Positions 1-13,110 of a stretch of 64,000 nucleotides of DNA are shown here, in pieces. How positions within the stretch are numbered: position 1 is the first letter of the stretch; each line of letters opens with the position of its first letter. The DNA lies in the NCBI GenBank assembly GCA_019321725.1, contig CM033115.1:12348673-12412672 (forward strand), written 5' to 3'. Made by a program: the position numbers and the translations under genes. This DNA comes from Paulownia fortunei. Its lineage: Eukaryota; Streptophyta; Magnoliopsida; Lamiales; Paulowniaceae. The notes under the pieces are model-generated. The model saw nothing but the letters and a program-made list of their open reading frames with translations. It ran no database searches and was not told the origin of the DNA.

Positions 1-1684
1 CTTCAAAGATCTGGAAAGGTTTCAAGGGTACCTAAGAGGTATAATTTTTATTATAGAACAAATAAAAGAGATTCCCATTGGATAATGATCCAAGAAGCTA
101 TGGAGATGCGATATCTGACATCGACTCAGAGAAGTGGCAAGAAACTATGCAATCCAAGGTGGACTCCACGTACTCCAATAAGGTATGGACCTTGGTGGAC
201 CTACCATAGGGAATTATTCCCATTGGCTGCAAATGGGTCTACAAGCAGAAGTTTGGAGTAGATGGAGAGATAGGAACCTATAAAGCACATCTGGTTGCAA
301 AATGTTATACTTAGAAGTAAGGAATTGATTATGAGAAAACTTTTCACCAGTGGTGATGCTTAAATCCATCTAGATTTTGCTAGTCATATTCGTATATTAT
401 GACTATGAGATATGACAAATAGATGTGAAGACCACTTTTCATAATGGAATCATTAAGGAAGAGATCTATATGAAATAACCAGAAGGCTTCAACCAGAAGG
501 CTTCATATTCAGTGGAAGCGAGCAAAAGGTTTGCAAGCTCCAAAAATCCATTTATGGTCTCAAACAAGCTTCGAGGAGTTGGAATGTCTAGTTTGATGAA
601 ATAATCAAAATGTTTGATTTTCATACCTAGATAAACCATGTGTTTACAAGAAGGTTAGTGGGAGTACAGTTACGTTTGTTGTGCTCTACATTGATGTATC
701 CTACTCATTGGGAATGATGTAGGGATGTTGCAATCAACGACAACTTGATTGTTTAATCAATTTTCCATGAAGGACTTGGGAGATGTATCTTTTATCCTAG
801 GAATAAAGATCTATAAAAAGAGATTCAAAAGGATGATCGGACTATTCCAGTCTATGTACATAGATAAAGTGGTAAAAAGGTTTAGTTTGGAGGAATCCAA
901 ATGAGGATTCCTACCAATGAGTCATGGAGTTTCACTCTCTAAGGCTATGTCTCCCAAGACACCTAAAGAGAGAGAAAGGATGACTCGCATACCTTATACT
1001 TCCGCAATATGGAGCATAATGTATGCAATGTTGTGTACAAGGCTTGATATCACACATGCTCTGAGTGTCACGAGCAGATATCAGTCCAATCTAAGGAAAG
1101 AACACTGGAAAGCCGTTAAAATGATACTCAAATACTTAAGAATGACTAAGGATATCTTTTTTATATGCGACAATGGAGAACTAAAATTGGAAGGATATAC
1201 AGACTTTAGTTTTCAATCCGATATAGCGACTCAAAGTCCATATCTAGATATATATTCACCCTGAATGGTGGTGCGATCAGTTGGAAGAGTTCTAAGTAAG
1301 AGATGACTGCTGACTCTACTACTGAAGCTAAATATATTGTGCATCACATACATCAAAAATAGCTAATTGGATAAAAAAAACTTCATTCAAGGGTTGGTAT
1401 AGTTCCATCCATTGTTAATCTGGTTATGATTTACTGCGATAATAATGGAACCATTGCAGAAGCAAAGGGGTCGAGATCTTATCAAAGATCTAAGTACATT
1501 TTGAGATGATATCACTTGATCAAAGAGATCATCGATAGAGACAACATCATTATGGATCGAGTTGCCTTAACAGAAAACATAACAAACGCACTCACTAAGC
1601 CCTTAGCACAGAAAATATTCAATAGATATTTCGAGAAGATGGGCCTTAGATACATGGGTTATTGGAGCTAGGGCAAGTGGGAGT
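1..1684 (+). pseudogene. Ty1/copia pol remnant: reverse transcriptase and RNase H
   Basis: Translation in shifting frames gives copia reverse transcriptase and RNase H pieces: GIDYEKTF near 321-345, LYID of the catalytic box near 685, a 115-codon open stretch at 917-1261 containing RLDITHALSVTSRYQ, then ADSTTEAKY near 1306-1335 and the terminal TNALTKPLAQ near 1587-1614. Stops and frameshifts occur throughout, so no polymerase can be made. A purine-rich tract (about 1669-1684) then leads directly into an LTR beginning TGTTAGAG. The 5' part of the element lies outside the window. It is the same family as the copies at 30468-38504 and 42983-52267. Confidence 0.9.
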
Positions 1685-3966
1685 TGTTAGAGTAAGATGT
1701 CCAGTGCCCCAATTAGATTGAGTGTATTATACTCTTTTCTTTTGTAAAGACAATTTTATTGAGAATCATATTAATAAAAAGATATTTTCTTTATCTTATA
1801 TCTTATATTTTTCTTTCTGCGCATTAGATAAAGTCCTTAGACCAAATTTAGCTACAAGACATGGTCGCGCATATGATGAAGATCATGAAACATGCCTCTA
1901 AGGCTTTGATTTTAAATAAATTTCAAGTTGAGGGCTTTTTGAGACGGGACATTAAATAGCCCAGTAAGACTCGCACATATAATGCATGCTCATAAGACGT
2001 GGACGTCGCATTCCATTAGCATTAGTGAAGAGATGCAAGTGCATATATATGAGTGCTTGTTAGAGAATAAGTACACCGAACATGACCTATAAAAAAAATC
2101 TTAGGTGGAGACTTTACCTGTCGAAATAAAAATTTCTATTTTGTGATAGTACACGACTAGTTCTTGGACCTGAGGCATGATGGTAGCCTTATTTGCATCC
2201 TGCAGCACTTTGATATATCTTCTTATTACTTGACAATCACAAATGAGGTATGTTTGGTGTTGCACTAGTGTGCATGGAGGTTTGTCAATGGCCAACATAG
2301 AATTAAACACTTGTCTTTTAACAAGGGAATCTCCTGTATTTTCATAATTCATGTTTCAAAGACCTTGGTCAAGGTAGGATGAATTTTGATTCATTAGGAA
2401 TCATTGAAACTTAAAATGGGATCACGGTTATTGAATCATTTAGGATCTCGACTTAAAATCCATACTCTATATTCAATCAGGAGATTAGCTGTCGAAAGGG
2501 TCGTATGTGTATGGTACTTGCAACTAAAATAGGTTTACTCATTATTTCACCTAATACTTGTTTGTCATCATTACTTACAAGGTGTTTTCATAAATAGTGC
2601 GGTTCTTAGAATTAAGGAGTTAATTCAAGACGAATTGATTAATTAATCAGAATAATTGTTATTTATAAGTTACAAATATTATAAACTCACTACTAGCTTA
2701 GTAGTGAACTTAAGAGAGTCACGCATCTTTATGAAAAGTAACATTTCTATTTTGAGATTTTTTCAATAGTTGAAAATTAATTAATAAATATTGCTTAATT
2801 AATTAATTAAGGATTCTATTTAATTTAGTGGTTAAATTAAATTATTTAACTAAGTAATTAGATTATTTAATTATATATAATTTGATTAGAAGGCTTAATT
2901 AGAGTAAATTATAATTAATCAATTGGATTGATTAATATGGGATTAAATCAATTGGATTGATTCATGGGCGTTTTAAGTCCAAACCCAAAAATTAAAATGG
3001 ATCATTTAAGAAGTCCACTAAAATATGAAGAGAATAATTAAAATAAATATAATTTATTTAATTATATATTTATATAAATAAATAGTGATCGATTTTTTTG
3101 AGATAAAAATCGGCCACTTTGGTATTTATTATGTATATATATATATATCTTTATATTATTTAAAGAGTTCAAATTAATATCAAGAATGTATGTAGGCAAT
3201 TTTTTATGACTAATGTAGTTTTAAATAAGTCCACATAAATTAGAGAGAGACAAGATAAGATTTGTTAGAATATTTAGAATTATTTCAAGATCAAACTTTG
3301 ATGTGGTTCAAAAATTGGCAAACTCTCTAAGAGTTGGAGATAAGTGAATATTCAACCCCTATTAATAGGGCAGGTCCAAAAATTGCATAGTACTTTTTTT
3401 AGAAAAAAATATTTTATTTGTCTTCTATTTTTCTCTCCAGGAAAAAGAAAAGAAAAGAAAAGAAAAGAAAAAGAGAAGTGTTTCTTGAAAATCTTGATTT
3501 TCTTGTTCTTTAAAGAAAATTAGTTTTTTGATATTCTTTTCACATTAAAATTTCAAGAACTTAAAGAATCAATCTTTATTATTTTTGAAAGCTTGTTCTT
3601 GATCCATCAATTAGGTTAAAGGGCAAATATTACTTCGCATCTAGATTAGAAAATAATTATAAGAATACTAGTGAATCTTTTTAATCAATGTTGTTTTTCA
3701 TATCATGGACTTGATAGAGGAAAAACACATGGATCCCTACTAGTTGGATAAGTTAAGAATATAGTTATTGATTGTTTCGTTCCCTACATCAATTGGAGTG
3801 CTCGAAGGTATAATTTGAATTTAATATATTTGTTTATATATTCACTTAAATAAGTACGATCGTTAAAATTATTTTCGAATCGAGGGGATGTATTTATTTG
3901 ATAAATCTATGTCTTTATAAAAAAAATTATTTTCCGCTACGCATGTCCATGCGATTATAACCTCCA
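1685..3966 (+). repeat. 3' LTR of copia element (about 2.2 kb)
   Basis: Starts TGTTAGAGTAAG right after the polypurine tract. The first 250 bases and the TTAATTAA-rich middle are clearly related to the LTRs at 42983, 50116 and, inverted, 36374-38504. The right edge is uncertain by about 20 bases: the text resembles the family LTR end to about 3960, then becomes gypsy coding sequence on the other strand. An (AAAAG)n microsatellite lies at about 3444-3476. Confidence 0.75.
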
Positions 3967-4516
3967 CTCCATCATTGCCAGTGAACTCAAGCATTTGTTG
4001 TGACTTGGGATCAATAAGGTCAATTGCACAAACAACATGCACATTATTAGGATATCTCAAGGCTTAAAAAATATTATATTTTATAACCTCGCCATCAAAC
4101 TCTATAGTAAGAGTGTCATCACGAACATCAATCTTAGTTCGGGCTATCTTCATGAATGGTCTTTCCAAAATAATGGGTGTAGTATTAGGGAATGTGTCAT
4201 CCTCCATCTCAAGAACATAAAAATTAGTTGGGAAAACCAATTCATTTACCTGCACAAGAACATCTTCGAAAATCCCTATTGGATAAGTTTTAGATCTATC
4301 AGCTAATTGTATGATAACACCAGTTTCTTTTAAAGGTCCTAGATTCAGAGAAGTATAAATAGAATATGGCATAACATTAATTGATGCTCCCAAATCTAAC
4401 ATGTATTTTTTAAAATTTGGTCTTACCAATGGTACAAGGGATATTGAAAGTGGCCAGATCTTTACACTTTGAAGGGAGTTTCCTTTGGAAAGCCACCATA
4501 ACATTCTCTCCCACAC
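3870..4516 (-). pseudogene. gypsy aspartic protease and start of the RT linker
   Basis: A 150-codon open frame (4516-4064) contains the retropepsin segment YMLDLGASINVMPYSIY, where the usual D-S/T-G active site reads DLGAS-like, followed by the second conserved block (IILERPFMKIARTKIDV) and the tail EVIKYNIF. A second frame (4060-3869) continues with a YPNN...VCAIDLID segment that in this family lies between protease and reverse transcriptase, so a small frameshift separates the two. The protease would process the gag-pol polyprotein. There is no complete open reading frame. Confidence 0.8.
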
Positions 4517-4979
4517 TTACTTTTTCATCCCCCTCAACTTCTATTTGTTAGTGCATAGCTCTTTGAAGAACTTAGTATATTGAGGCACCTGTTTGATCGC
4601 ATCAAGAAGAGAGATGTTTACCTCCACTTTTCAAGAAGTCTCAAGGATCTCTTTTTCTGCTCATTTATTTTAAAATTTGCTAACCTGCTAGGAAAAGGTG
4701 GAGGTGTTACATAAGTATAAGAGAGTTTTAGGAGTGGTTATCGACTTTGATTCTCCTTGACTAGGAGTAGTAGAAGAGTAGGAGAATGAGAATCATCAAA
4801 GTAAGGAATGGTTTTATTTGTCTCACCCTTCTCAACCTCTTTGGATACTATTTTTTATTGTCAAACTAGGAGACTCTAAGTGCTTTTCGGTTCTAAGAAT
4901 CATGGCACTTGTATTTCCTATGGATTCACCATGAGTTGGGATGGTAACTTGCTCGATCCTTGTGCTTTCAGTCAGCTTA

Positions 4980-6260
4980 AGCTAGTGGTCATTTACCCCA
5001 CTTGATTCTCAATATGGTAGAGATGGGCTTATGTGATTTGTTTAAATGGTATAGTGTTGGTAGCAAGTTTTTAATAAGATCCTCCAAGGATGCGCTCGAT
5101 TGTTGTGAAGATTGAAAGGGTGGTTGCACCTTCGATTGGAAAAAACCTGGTGGCGGGTTTGGCATTTGAAATAGAGTAGGTTGTTGTTGTTGTTGGTTCC
5201 TGTATCTCAAAATTGGTATGATCCTTCAATCATTCATTATAAGTGTTGGAGAAAAGATCATATCTTTGTCTTAGTTGAACCAGAAAACCACTACTCACAT
5301 TTGCTTGCTCCGTAGGACCTTCTTCAAGGGATGGACGCATATCCATTAGATGTCGTACCATGCAACATACTCCACATGTTTTAACTTGTTTCCCCATAAC
5401 CATTTGTTGCACTAAAAGGTGAGGTGTGAGAGCTTTTGTTCAAGAAGTGATGTGTTCACCTCATTGACACTCTAAGGTGGTGGCATTTGATAATTTCAGG
5501 TGACAAATTGTTGAGAATTTGCAGCTATGTTTGCAATTATATTCCTTATTACCTCGGGTGTCTTGTCAACTAAGGCCCTTCCACTTGTAGCATCAATCAT
5601 GCTCATTTCTACTAGAATAAGCCCTTATAAAAATATTAGATGAGAAGTTGATCACTGATTTGATGATGAGGACAATTAACGCACAACTTCTTAAATCTTT
5701 CCAAATATTCATAGAGAGATTCTTCGTTGTATTGTCAAATCTCACATTTGGGAGCTCCCTGCCTTGGATGCTAGAAAATACCTTTTTGGGAACATCCTTC
5801 GTATTTTATTTCATATGGTGATCATGCCAGATGGAGGATAATAAAACCACTCCGTCACCGAATTCGCCAATTAAAAAGGAAAGACAATGAGTTTGATGTT
5901 TTCTACTGAAATGTCTACTAGGTTTATACTGGAGCACATTACATGAAATTCCTTCAAGTGTTTGTTTGGGTCCTCACCCACAAAGCCATGGAATGTGGGC
6001 AAAAGATGGATCATCCCTAATTTGAGTTAAAAGCCATCTTTCAAATTGGGATAGGTGATATACAGTGGTTGATTCTCCAAATTGTGAGTAACCAACTTCT
6101 TCAATGTTCTATAATTATGTGTCATTTCAATAGTTTATGGGGTGATAGGAGTTTTAGAAGTAGGAGGAAGAGCTTCAAACTCGAGTTTGGGTAGTGAATT
6201 GATTGGAGGTATATGTGGAAGTGATGGTAATGGTGGCAGTAGTGTGTTCAAATTGATTCG
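4980..6260 (-). pseudogene. gypsy gag remnant
   Basis: Broken gag: matrix/capsid-like coding pieces between 6260 and 5500, then a 60-codon frame (5412-5230) with KTCGVCCMVRH, a degenerate Cys/His nucleic-acid-binding motif, and PTEQAN...YDLFSNTYNE. A Gln/Pro-rich frame (5210-4989) with NPPPGFFQ follows. This order is typical of Athila/Tat gag. Several stops and frameshifts are present. Confidence 0.75.
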
Positions 6261-6400
6261 AATCTGCTCAATTCTTAGCTTCAAGTTCTCAGATGATATA
6301 AAAACCTAAAAATAACAAAAAAAACTAAATTAAACTAACAAAATAAATAAGTAAAGTAAAATAAAAAGTTGAAAAGGATAATGAATTAATAAGACGAATG

Positions 6401-6420
6401 ATCCTCGACAACGGTGCCAA
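6401..6420 (-). other. Primer-binding site of the gypsy element
   Basis: On the minus strand the sequence TTGGCACCGTTGTCGAGGAT lies four bases inside the LTR end. It matches the TGGCGCCGTTG-type PBS usual for Athila/Tat gypsy elements, with a few substitutions. Confidence 0.8.
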
Positions 6421-6424
6421 AATT

Positions 6425-8313
6425 TGGAGTGCGTCGTTAAGCATACCAAATAAAAACCTTACTGCTAAAATAGTTTTACAAGTATAGTGTGAGTAAGGGT
6501 CGATCCCACAAAAACCAAAGATAATTAATTTATTATCGACTTGGTAACTAAAGTCTCGAATCAATAATAATGTGTTATAATTAAGAAATAAAAGTAATAA
6601 AACACTAAGGAATAGAGATTTACTCTTGAGTTTTGGATAAAGGAACGATCATTTTTTACTCTTTTTTACCTCTTTTTAAAATGTCATTATTGAAATCTAT
6701 ACACAATGAATATTCCAATGGGAAGATATTATCAAATAGCTCATGCATTAAGGTGATAATGATATTATCTTAATGTGTGTAAATTATTTTTTAATGCCAA
6801 TACTTATATATGGAATCAAGTATTTATGCATATATTTATCTACAATAAATCAGGGTTTCATATTAACAGTCGGTATAGTAAAACTTAACATCTAAATAAA
6901 TGAATTAAGTATTTATTGTGCCATTAGTGACACATAAATTAAGAACCATCACTAAATAAGAAGGGTTTAAATCATAAATTAACACAATAATATAATATAT
7001 TTAAATATTATAGACTTTTAGAACCATTTGTCTTTCTCCATTAAGAGGTTCATCATTTCTCTTTAGTCAACTAAAATTTAAAAAGATATAATAAAAATAG
7101 AAAAAAATTAAATATAAAAGAAAAACTAGAAAAAATATTTTTATTACTACTAGAAAATTTAATATAAAAGGAGGAGGGTTGATTTGATTAATTAAATTGC
7201 AGAAAATGAAACTAAACGACTATGCCAATCAACAAAAATCAAATAAATGAACACAAAAATAATGAAAGTTTTGGTTAAAGTTTTATTCGCCACCACTAGA
7301 CAATGTATTGTGAATTGATATTAATATTACTCCCACTTTTTCATTGAAATTATCAACCGTAAATACCAACAAGCTTTGTTATCCCAATAATAATACTCAA
7401 TTGCACAAATTCATATCTAGGGTTTTGAAATCATTCTTAACCAAATTGTAAATCTAGCCTAGCATACTTGAAAATAACAAAAAAAAAAAAAATAACAACA
7501 TTAGGAATTCAATGAATTGAAAAGAGAAAAGGGGAATAAGAACACTAGTATGGATGAATTCCCATGGTAGATGAATCTCCCATTTAAAACCCTTTTCTAC
7601 TCTTCTATATTTTTGAAACCTAAAACTCTCTTTTCCCTCAGATTTTTTTTGTATGTTGAATGACATCTAAGATACTCTATTTATAGTAGAAGAGTGCCCT
7701 AAATTCACTCCAAATTTGCTTTAAATTTACATGTCCTTTTTGAATCCAAATATTATTACATATTTTGTTTCTACAAAATCAACATAGATAGATCCCTTCC
7801 AATACACACACTTGGATGCATTTTCTGCATATATCAAAGTTGAGTTGGGCATAACTTTCAATAGAAAAGTTATAGTTCTATTTCTTAACTTTCAAATGAA
7901 GTAAGATTCAAATCCATAGGGCTTTTGAACATAGAGTTATACCAAAAATACAAACACTACGTAAGTTTGGAAACATGTTGATTTTGAATTTATTGCAAGG
8001 CCAACAATCATTTGCAAAGTCCAAATATTCTTATATATATATTTTGATCTACATATGATGAACTTATGCAAAAATGGTCTTTTTTTTTTCTAATGATGCT
8101 TCTTTAATCCAATAAAATATTATCTCACAACTTGTTTCAGAAACATATTGTCTTATTTGGTTTTGTTTTGGCTCCTTTTAATCTCTTCTTATCCATTGAT
8201 TCCCAAATTCCTATAAAATATAAAATATTGATAAAAATATAATATCAATAAAAATAAATCAAAAAATATATAAAAAATTTGATATAAAAATATATAGAAA
8301 TATGAACTTATCT
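6425..8313 (-). repeat. 5' LTR of the gypsy element
   Basis: About 1.9 kb. It aligns by eye over long stretches with the LTR at 52926-54567 (for example the block 6700-6780 against 53230-53310, and the ACTCTTGAGTTTTGG motif at about 6624 and 53171). The outer end (8313) is degenerate: GATAAGTTCATATTT against TGATAAGTGCATATTTT in the other copy. It contains the GTCGATCC motif near 6490 that is common near the U5 end of these LTRs. Confidence 0.75.
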
Positions 8314-9599
8314 TTGACATTCAAAGTTATTTGATGCTCAAATTTCAATCTCAATGTACTATTCTAACAAAGAACCTCATTTTGTGAGAGATTTTGATTA
8401 CGACTAGGGGTGCACCTTGAGAGTCAAAAGGTGTAGTTACCAAAGGAAATAGTTGCATGTCCATCTTCTCCCGACTTTGATTCCATCCTAATGTCTTGGC
8501 TTTTAAAGGAGAAATTCACAAGTTGACCCCACATTCTCAGGGTTCTTAGTATTAGAGGCCTCAAGCACAACTACAACACTCTTTGTGAAAAGGCCTCAAC
8601 AATTTAAATTTTTTTAAAATGAAGTATCCATGGTTTTCTTACCATTTAGTCACTAAAATTACATGATTTTCTTTTAGAATGAAGTATGTGGTTTGTTACC
8701 ATACACAGACCAAGTGTTGTGCTGCCATGCTACGAAAGGAATTGCAAATAGTGAGTCCATAGTGCCAAGTTGAAACTAAATAGAGCATCAGAGTTTATGG
8801 TCCAAGCTCCTAGATTTATTTGGAATTGCAGGTAAGCAAGACATAATATGCAATTTTGTGGTCTTTCCATTCATCATATTTGGGACATCAACAATTTTGA
8901 ATTTGTTAAAAAAATATTTGATCTTATTAACAACCTTTTGACATGATAGAGATGTCCAATAATTGTTTTCTAGCAATTGCAAGACCATTCTTGGGTCAAA
9001 TTCTAATGAATTTACTTATCTCATTGGTTTATACTTTATATGTTTATCATTCGTGTTTGTTGTTGCAACTACCAGACCATTCTTAGGTCAAATTATGGTA
9101 AATGTTCTTATCTCATTTGGTTTGGATATGTTTAGTTTTATTTTGAGTGTTTTGGGAGAATTTGTGTATTTGGAGGAAAATGTAATAGAAAACAGAGATA
9201 CTTGTGTGGCTTTATTTTGGGAGAATAGATGAAGAATGAAAAGGGGGTGGAAAAATGATATCAAACATAGCCTTTATATTTTTTGTGCTTATCATTCCTA
9301 TTTGCTCTTTGACATGGATGAAATTTTGATTCGTCATGTCCATTATATGCATATTTTATAGTGAGTCGCATCATAAATAAGTAGCAATTATCTAGTTTAA
9401 ATTATATGATATTTTCTAGTGAGTCACATCGTAAATAAGCACCAAATTAGTTTAAATGATTTCTGATGGACATTTAACGCTACTTTGAGCGGTGCATATA
9501 ATCACATTACATCTTTAGATCTAAAAGTCGTCACTTTTTTTGGGTATCCTAATGTGCCAAGAAACCTAAGTAGAGGCCTCAATCCATATTATTCAAATT
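8314..9599. other. Unassigned AT-rich DNA with two local duplications
   Basis: No gene recognised. Two imperfect tandem duplications are visible: 8981-9029 repeated at 9074-9122 (both begin AGACCATTCTTRGGTCAAAT), and 9361-9418 repeated from 9419 (both begin GTGAGTCRCATCRTAAATAA). Short open frames here look like chance. Confidence 0.5.
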
Positions 9600-10696
9600 G
9601 GAATTTTTTTCTCCAAGATAGAAAACAATGCCAACAAATATATTGTGCATTCATCATTAATTTTTTGTATATGATTGTTACACAATTGCTTGTTCATGTA
9701 ATTATATTTTTGGTGGTTAGCCTCTATACTGTATCCTAATTGTGTATGTAAATGATACTATATTGATAGGTGACTTAATGAAGAGCTAGCCAGTTTAAAG
9801 TGGTTCCTAATAAAGGAGTTTAAAGTAAAAGATTTGGGGCATTTGAAATACTTTCTAGGCGTGGAAGTAACACGATCATAACATGGTACATTCACCTCTC
9901 AAAAATATATCCCAAACTTGCTTTAGGAAACTGGGACACTTGGTGTAAACTGCTGATACTCATATGGACCCAACAAAGAAGATCAGAACCACCTTAGATA
10001 GTGCAACAGTTGATAGGGGGAGATATCAATAACTTGTAGGGAAATTTATTTATCTCTCACATACTCGATCGGATATTGGCTTTCTTGGTAGTGTAGTAAG
10101 CTAATTTATGAACAACGCAACAGAAGAACACATGGAAGTTGTCAAACCAAATTCTAAAGTACCTTAAGATGACACCAGAAAGAGGTTTGTTTTACAAAAA
10201 GATCCTAAGTAAAGAAGTTAAAATCTACTCGAATGCAGATTGGGCCGGAGATGTTAGAGATCGAAGATCTATTTTAGGTTACTGTGTGGGGAAATCTTGT
10301 GACATGGAGAAGTAAAAAGTAATCGGTGGTCTCAAGCAGTAGTGCAAAAGCAGAGTTCAGGGCATTAGCACTTGGGTTTTGTGAAGGAATGTGGTTAAGA
10401 AATTTGCTCGAAGAATTAAACTTTTCAATTTAGAAGCCACTAAATTTGTGATGTGATCATCAAGTTGACATAAGTATTGTGAAGAATCCAGTTCATCATG
10501 ATAGGACGAAGCATATCGAGATAGATTGTCACTTTATCTCAGAAAAGATATAATAGGGAATAACTCCATGGATTTATGTTCTAAGAGGCTCTCAACATGC
10601 AGATATTCTCACCAAAGCATTGCCTAGGATGCACTTTGATCATTTTGACAAACAAGTTAGGTATGATCAATATATACAACCCAACTTGAGGGAGAG
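9600..10696 (+). pseudogene. Ty1/copia reverse transcriptase / RNase H fragment (second copia type)
   Basis: Frames with stops give RT end and RNase H motifs: CVCK/VYVND-like box near 9745, VKDLGHLKYFLGVEV at about 9827-9870, YLSHTRSDIGF near 10050-10083, NADWAGDVRDRRSILGYC near 10234-10285, then HADILTKALPRMHF near 10600-10640 and the end KLGMINIYNPT. Family order and spacing are right for the copia 3' end; the upstream half is absent. It ends in a polypurine tract (TTGAGGGAGAG, 10686-10696). Motifs and LTR differ from the 2.1-kb-LTR copia group elsewhere in this window. Confidence 0.88.
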
Positions 10697-10971
10697 TATG
10701 AAAATTCAGAATTAATTTAGTCCTAGGCTCTAGGAATTCTGTTAGATAGTTTCCTTATTTAGTTATCTATTTACAGATTAGGGAAAGATATTACCAGATT
10801 TCATTATGATTTATTTTCTAGTTTAGGATAGGATTAATTTCGGTAAATTAGGTTATGATTAACAAGATTTAAGGCAGCAGTTTTGCTGCCTAAGCATGTA
10901 TATATTCTGTAGTTTTTTTTTTTACTTAATGATTAAGAAACATCAAAGTTTCTTTCTCAATTTTTTCTTCA
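10697..10971 (+). repeat. 3' LTR of the short copia fragment (about 275 bp)
   Basis: Begins directly after the polypurine tract (TATGAAAATTC, a damaged TG start) and ends near TTTTTTCTTCA. It includes a TATA-like stretch at about 10899-10910. The partner LTR is absent. Confidence 0.65.
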
Positions 10972-12320
10972 CTTAATAGTGAGACTAATTTTGCTTAATT
11001 TAAGTAGCTATGGTTGTTTTTCTACTCAAGTTCTGCAAGATCTGAAGCTAATAATACCTCAAATAAACTTTACTACATAACAATAGGAAAGTGTTTAAAA
11101 TCTCTTAAACATGTCTACTTATCAATATGATCAGACAAAAACATACGTCAACCATAATAGATAGCTAATAAATAAATTTTAAATGTTTTATACGAAATAG
11201 AAATAGGTAATATATGGCTTTAGCATAGTATAATATACTATTCTATATAGTTTAAATTCATGGCAGGTGGTAAATATTCAAGTAACAACGTATTTTTCAT
11301 TTCTTTGTGGTTTATAGGGGCCTCTGCAAAACATGCATACGGGAAACTTGGATCTCAGAGAAAGCTCTTCCAACTTTTTAACTTATTAATGAGAAGTAAT
11401 AGCAAAATTAATTTCCTTTATCTCCTAACTCCCATTGCCTCTCTGCTTTCTCTACCATTTTACAGTCACAAAGAACTTAGATCTTGAACAAGTAGTTATG
11501 AGCATCTCCTTGTCAATGTCTTGTCGATACAATAAACTTATGAGCTACAAACAGATATATTGCAGGATGCCACCTTAGTGTAGAAAACAACAACATTCAG
11601 TCTCACAACAAACTTTTTGCACCACAAACGTGAAACGTATTGAAGTTTCTGTTTCGCGACTTCCATCAACTAGAACCTGTGTTTCGGCGTCTGTTGTTTT
11701 CCATGTAAGGCATCTTGGAGTTCTTTCACGCTGCAATTTTCTCAAAACCTTGAGGATACTTTCAATTGAGTTGAACAGATAGGATTGTGGTTTACCCAAC
11801 ATCTAAATTGGTGTGCCTTCTACTCTTTATCTTTTCTTATTTACGATTTGGTATCCTTTTGTCTCTCTCTCCCTATTATCTTTCATTGCTTAAATATTTA
11901 GTGATGATTAATATGAAAGGGCTAGAACACTGCCTTGGGAGCACATGAAGAATGGGTGCCTAAAGGAGATCCATTATTCAGTGTTCACTAGCAGATGTGT
12001 AAGATGCATCAATATGTGAAAGATGTTTTACTCAAATTAGTTTTGTTTTTTTACTATTTGGTTTGGTCTTCCTCCTCTTTCAAGAGTTTTCTCCTTAATA
12101 CCAACATTTATTAGTCAAGTCTAGAATGTTAACACTATGTTCTTTACATAAAAGTAAAAATATAAGTTCAAAAGAAAAAAAAAAAAAATTATAAAATGAT
12201 TGGAGCTACTTGTGGTGACAACGTATTTAAATTTTTCACAAAAATACTAATAACAATAACAATCATGTAATTGACAAGAAAATGTGAACACTTCTTGTTT
12301 CTTGCCCTCTTATTCATACA
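10972..12320. other. Intergenic; no feature recognised
   Basis: AT-rich, with a poly-A tract near 12173-12188. A 75-codon open frame on the minus strand (11802-11575) is less AT-rich than its surroundings, but I recognise no family in it and do not call it a gene. Confidence 0.4.
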
Positions 12321-13110
12321 CAGAGATGACAATGAAGATGGTTCGAACTCGAACTTATAATGAGCCCGTCTCATTTGGGATGAGTCCAAATCCGACTGAA
12401 TGGGTCTTGAAATAGATACGGGTTTAAATTTTTTAAACCATCTGGATTAATGTGTCTTTATGGACCTGCCCCGTTTTATTGTTATTTTCTAATATAAAAT
12501 TACTAATTAATTTAATCTTACTTATTTCTAAAGTGAGTGAATGTACGCTATGCAACATAATTAGATCAACTAAAAATTTATTCCAAAACTATTTCTAGAT
12601 TTTAGCTTCAATTCGAAAATATTATAGTTGACTTATATACGGCTTAATACAAATATACATGATAATAAGCTATAATAAAATTGAAGCAATTATATAAAAA
12701 CAAACTAAATGAAACATTCCAAAATAGTGAGACATATAATTTAATTATATTCATTAAATCAATATTATTATCATTTTTAGTAATTTGAAAAAAGAAAAAA
12801 AGTGAATTGATACTTTATCACCAGTACCAACAAATCAATAATATCAAAACCTAATATCATACAAAAAGAAAAATAACTATACAAGACCAAAAAAAATAAA
12901 AAAATTATTCTTAGTTGGTTGGTAAGTTCTTGCGGGTTGAGCCCATCAAGTTTTGATTCTGATACAAATCCTCAATCGAGGCGAGGCAACGCAAGGAAGG
13001 TTTTAAATCCAATTTTTTTCCGACGGGAATGAATTCAAGTTTGGCCAAAGTCATTTCCAACCCATCCCATTTCTATTCCTATTCATGCTCATTATGCATA
13101 ATGCATCCCG
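12321..13110. mobile_element. Possible hAT-like non-autonomous element
   Basis: Begins CAGAGATGACAATGAAG, like the ends of the hAT-like element at 54771-55569, and contains the same style of filler (GACCTGCCCCGT, TTGCGGGTTGAGCCC). The right end is not clear; candidates are near 13110 or, with a TGGCATCACTA-type end, near 13502. No convincing TSD was found. Confidence 0.3.

Larger units (their letters stand above)
3967..8313 (-). mobile_element. Ty3/gypsy element, 5' portion (Athila/Tat-like)
   Basis: Reading on the minus strand from 8313 downward: an LTR (8313-6425), a PBS, gag fragments and an aspartic protease, then an abrupt end at the copia LTR near 3966. The reverse transcriptase, RNase H, integrase and second LTR are missing. 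The gag/protease style (CGVC knuckle, LDLGASINVMP protease, EVIKYNIF at its end) is that of plant Athila/Tat gypsy elements. Either the copia element inserted into it or a deletion joined them; the other side of the copia element is outside the window. Confidence 0.8.

Noticed and set aside
4037..4306. 89-codon plus-strand frame
   Set aside because: Opposite-strand shadow of the gypsy protease at 4516-4064.
8788..8988. 66-codon minus-strand frame next to the tandem duplications
   Set aside because: No family resemblance and typical chance length for AT-rich DNA.
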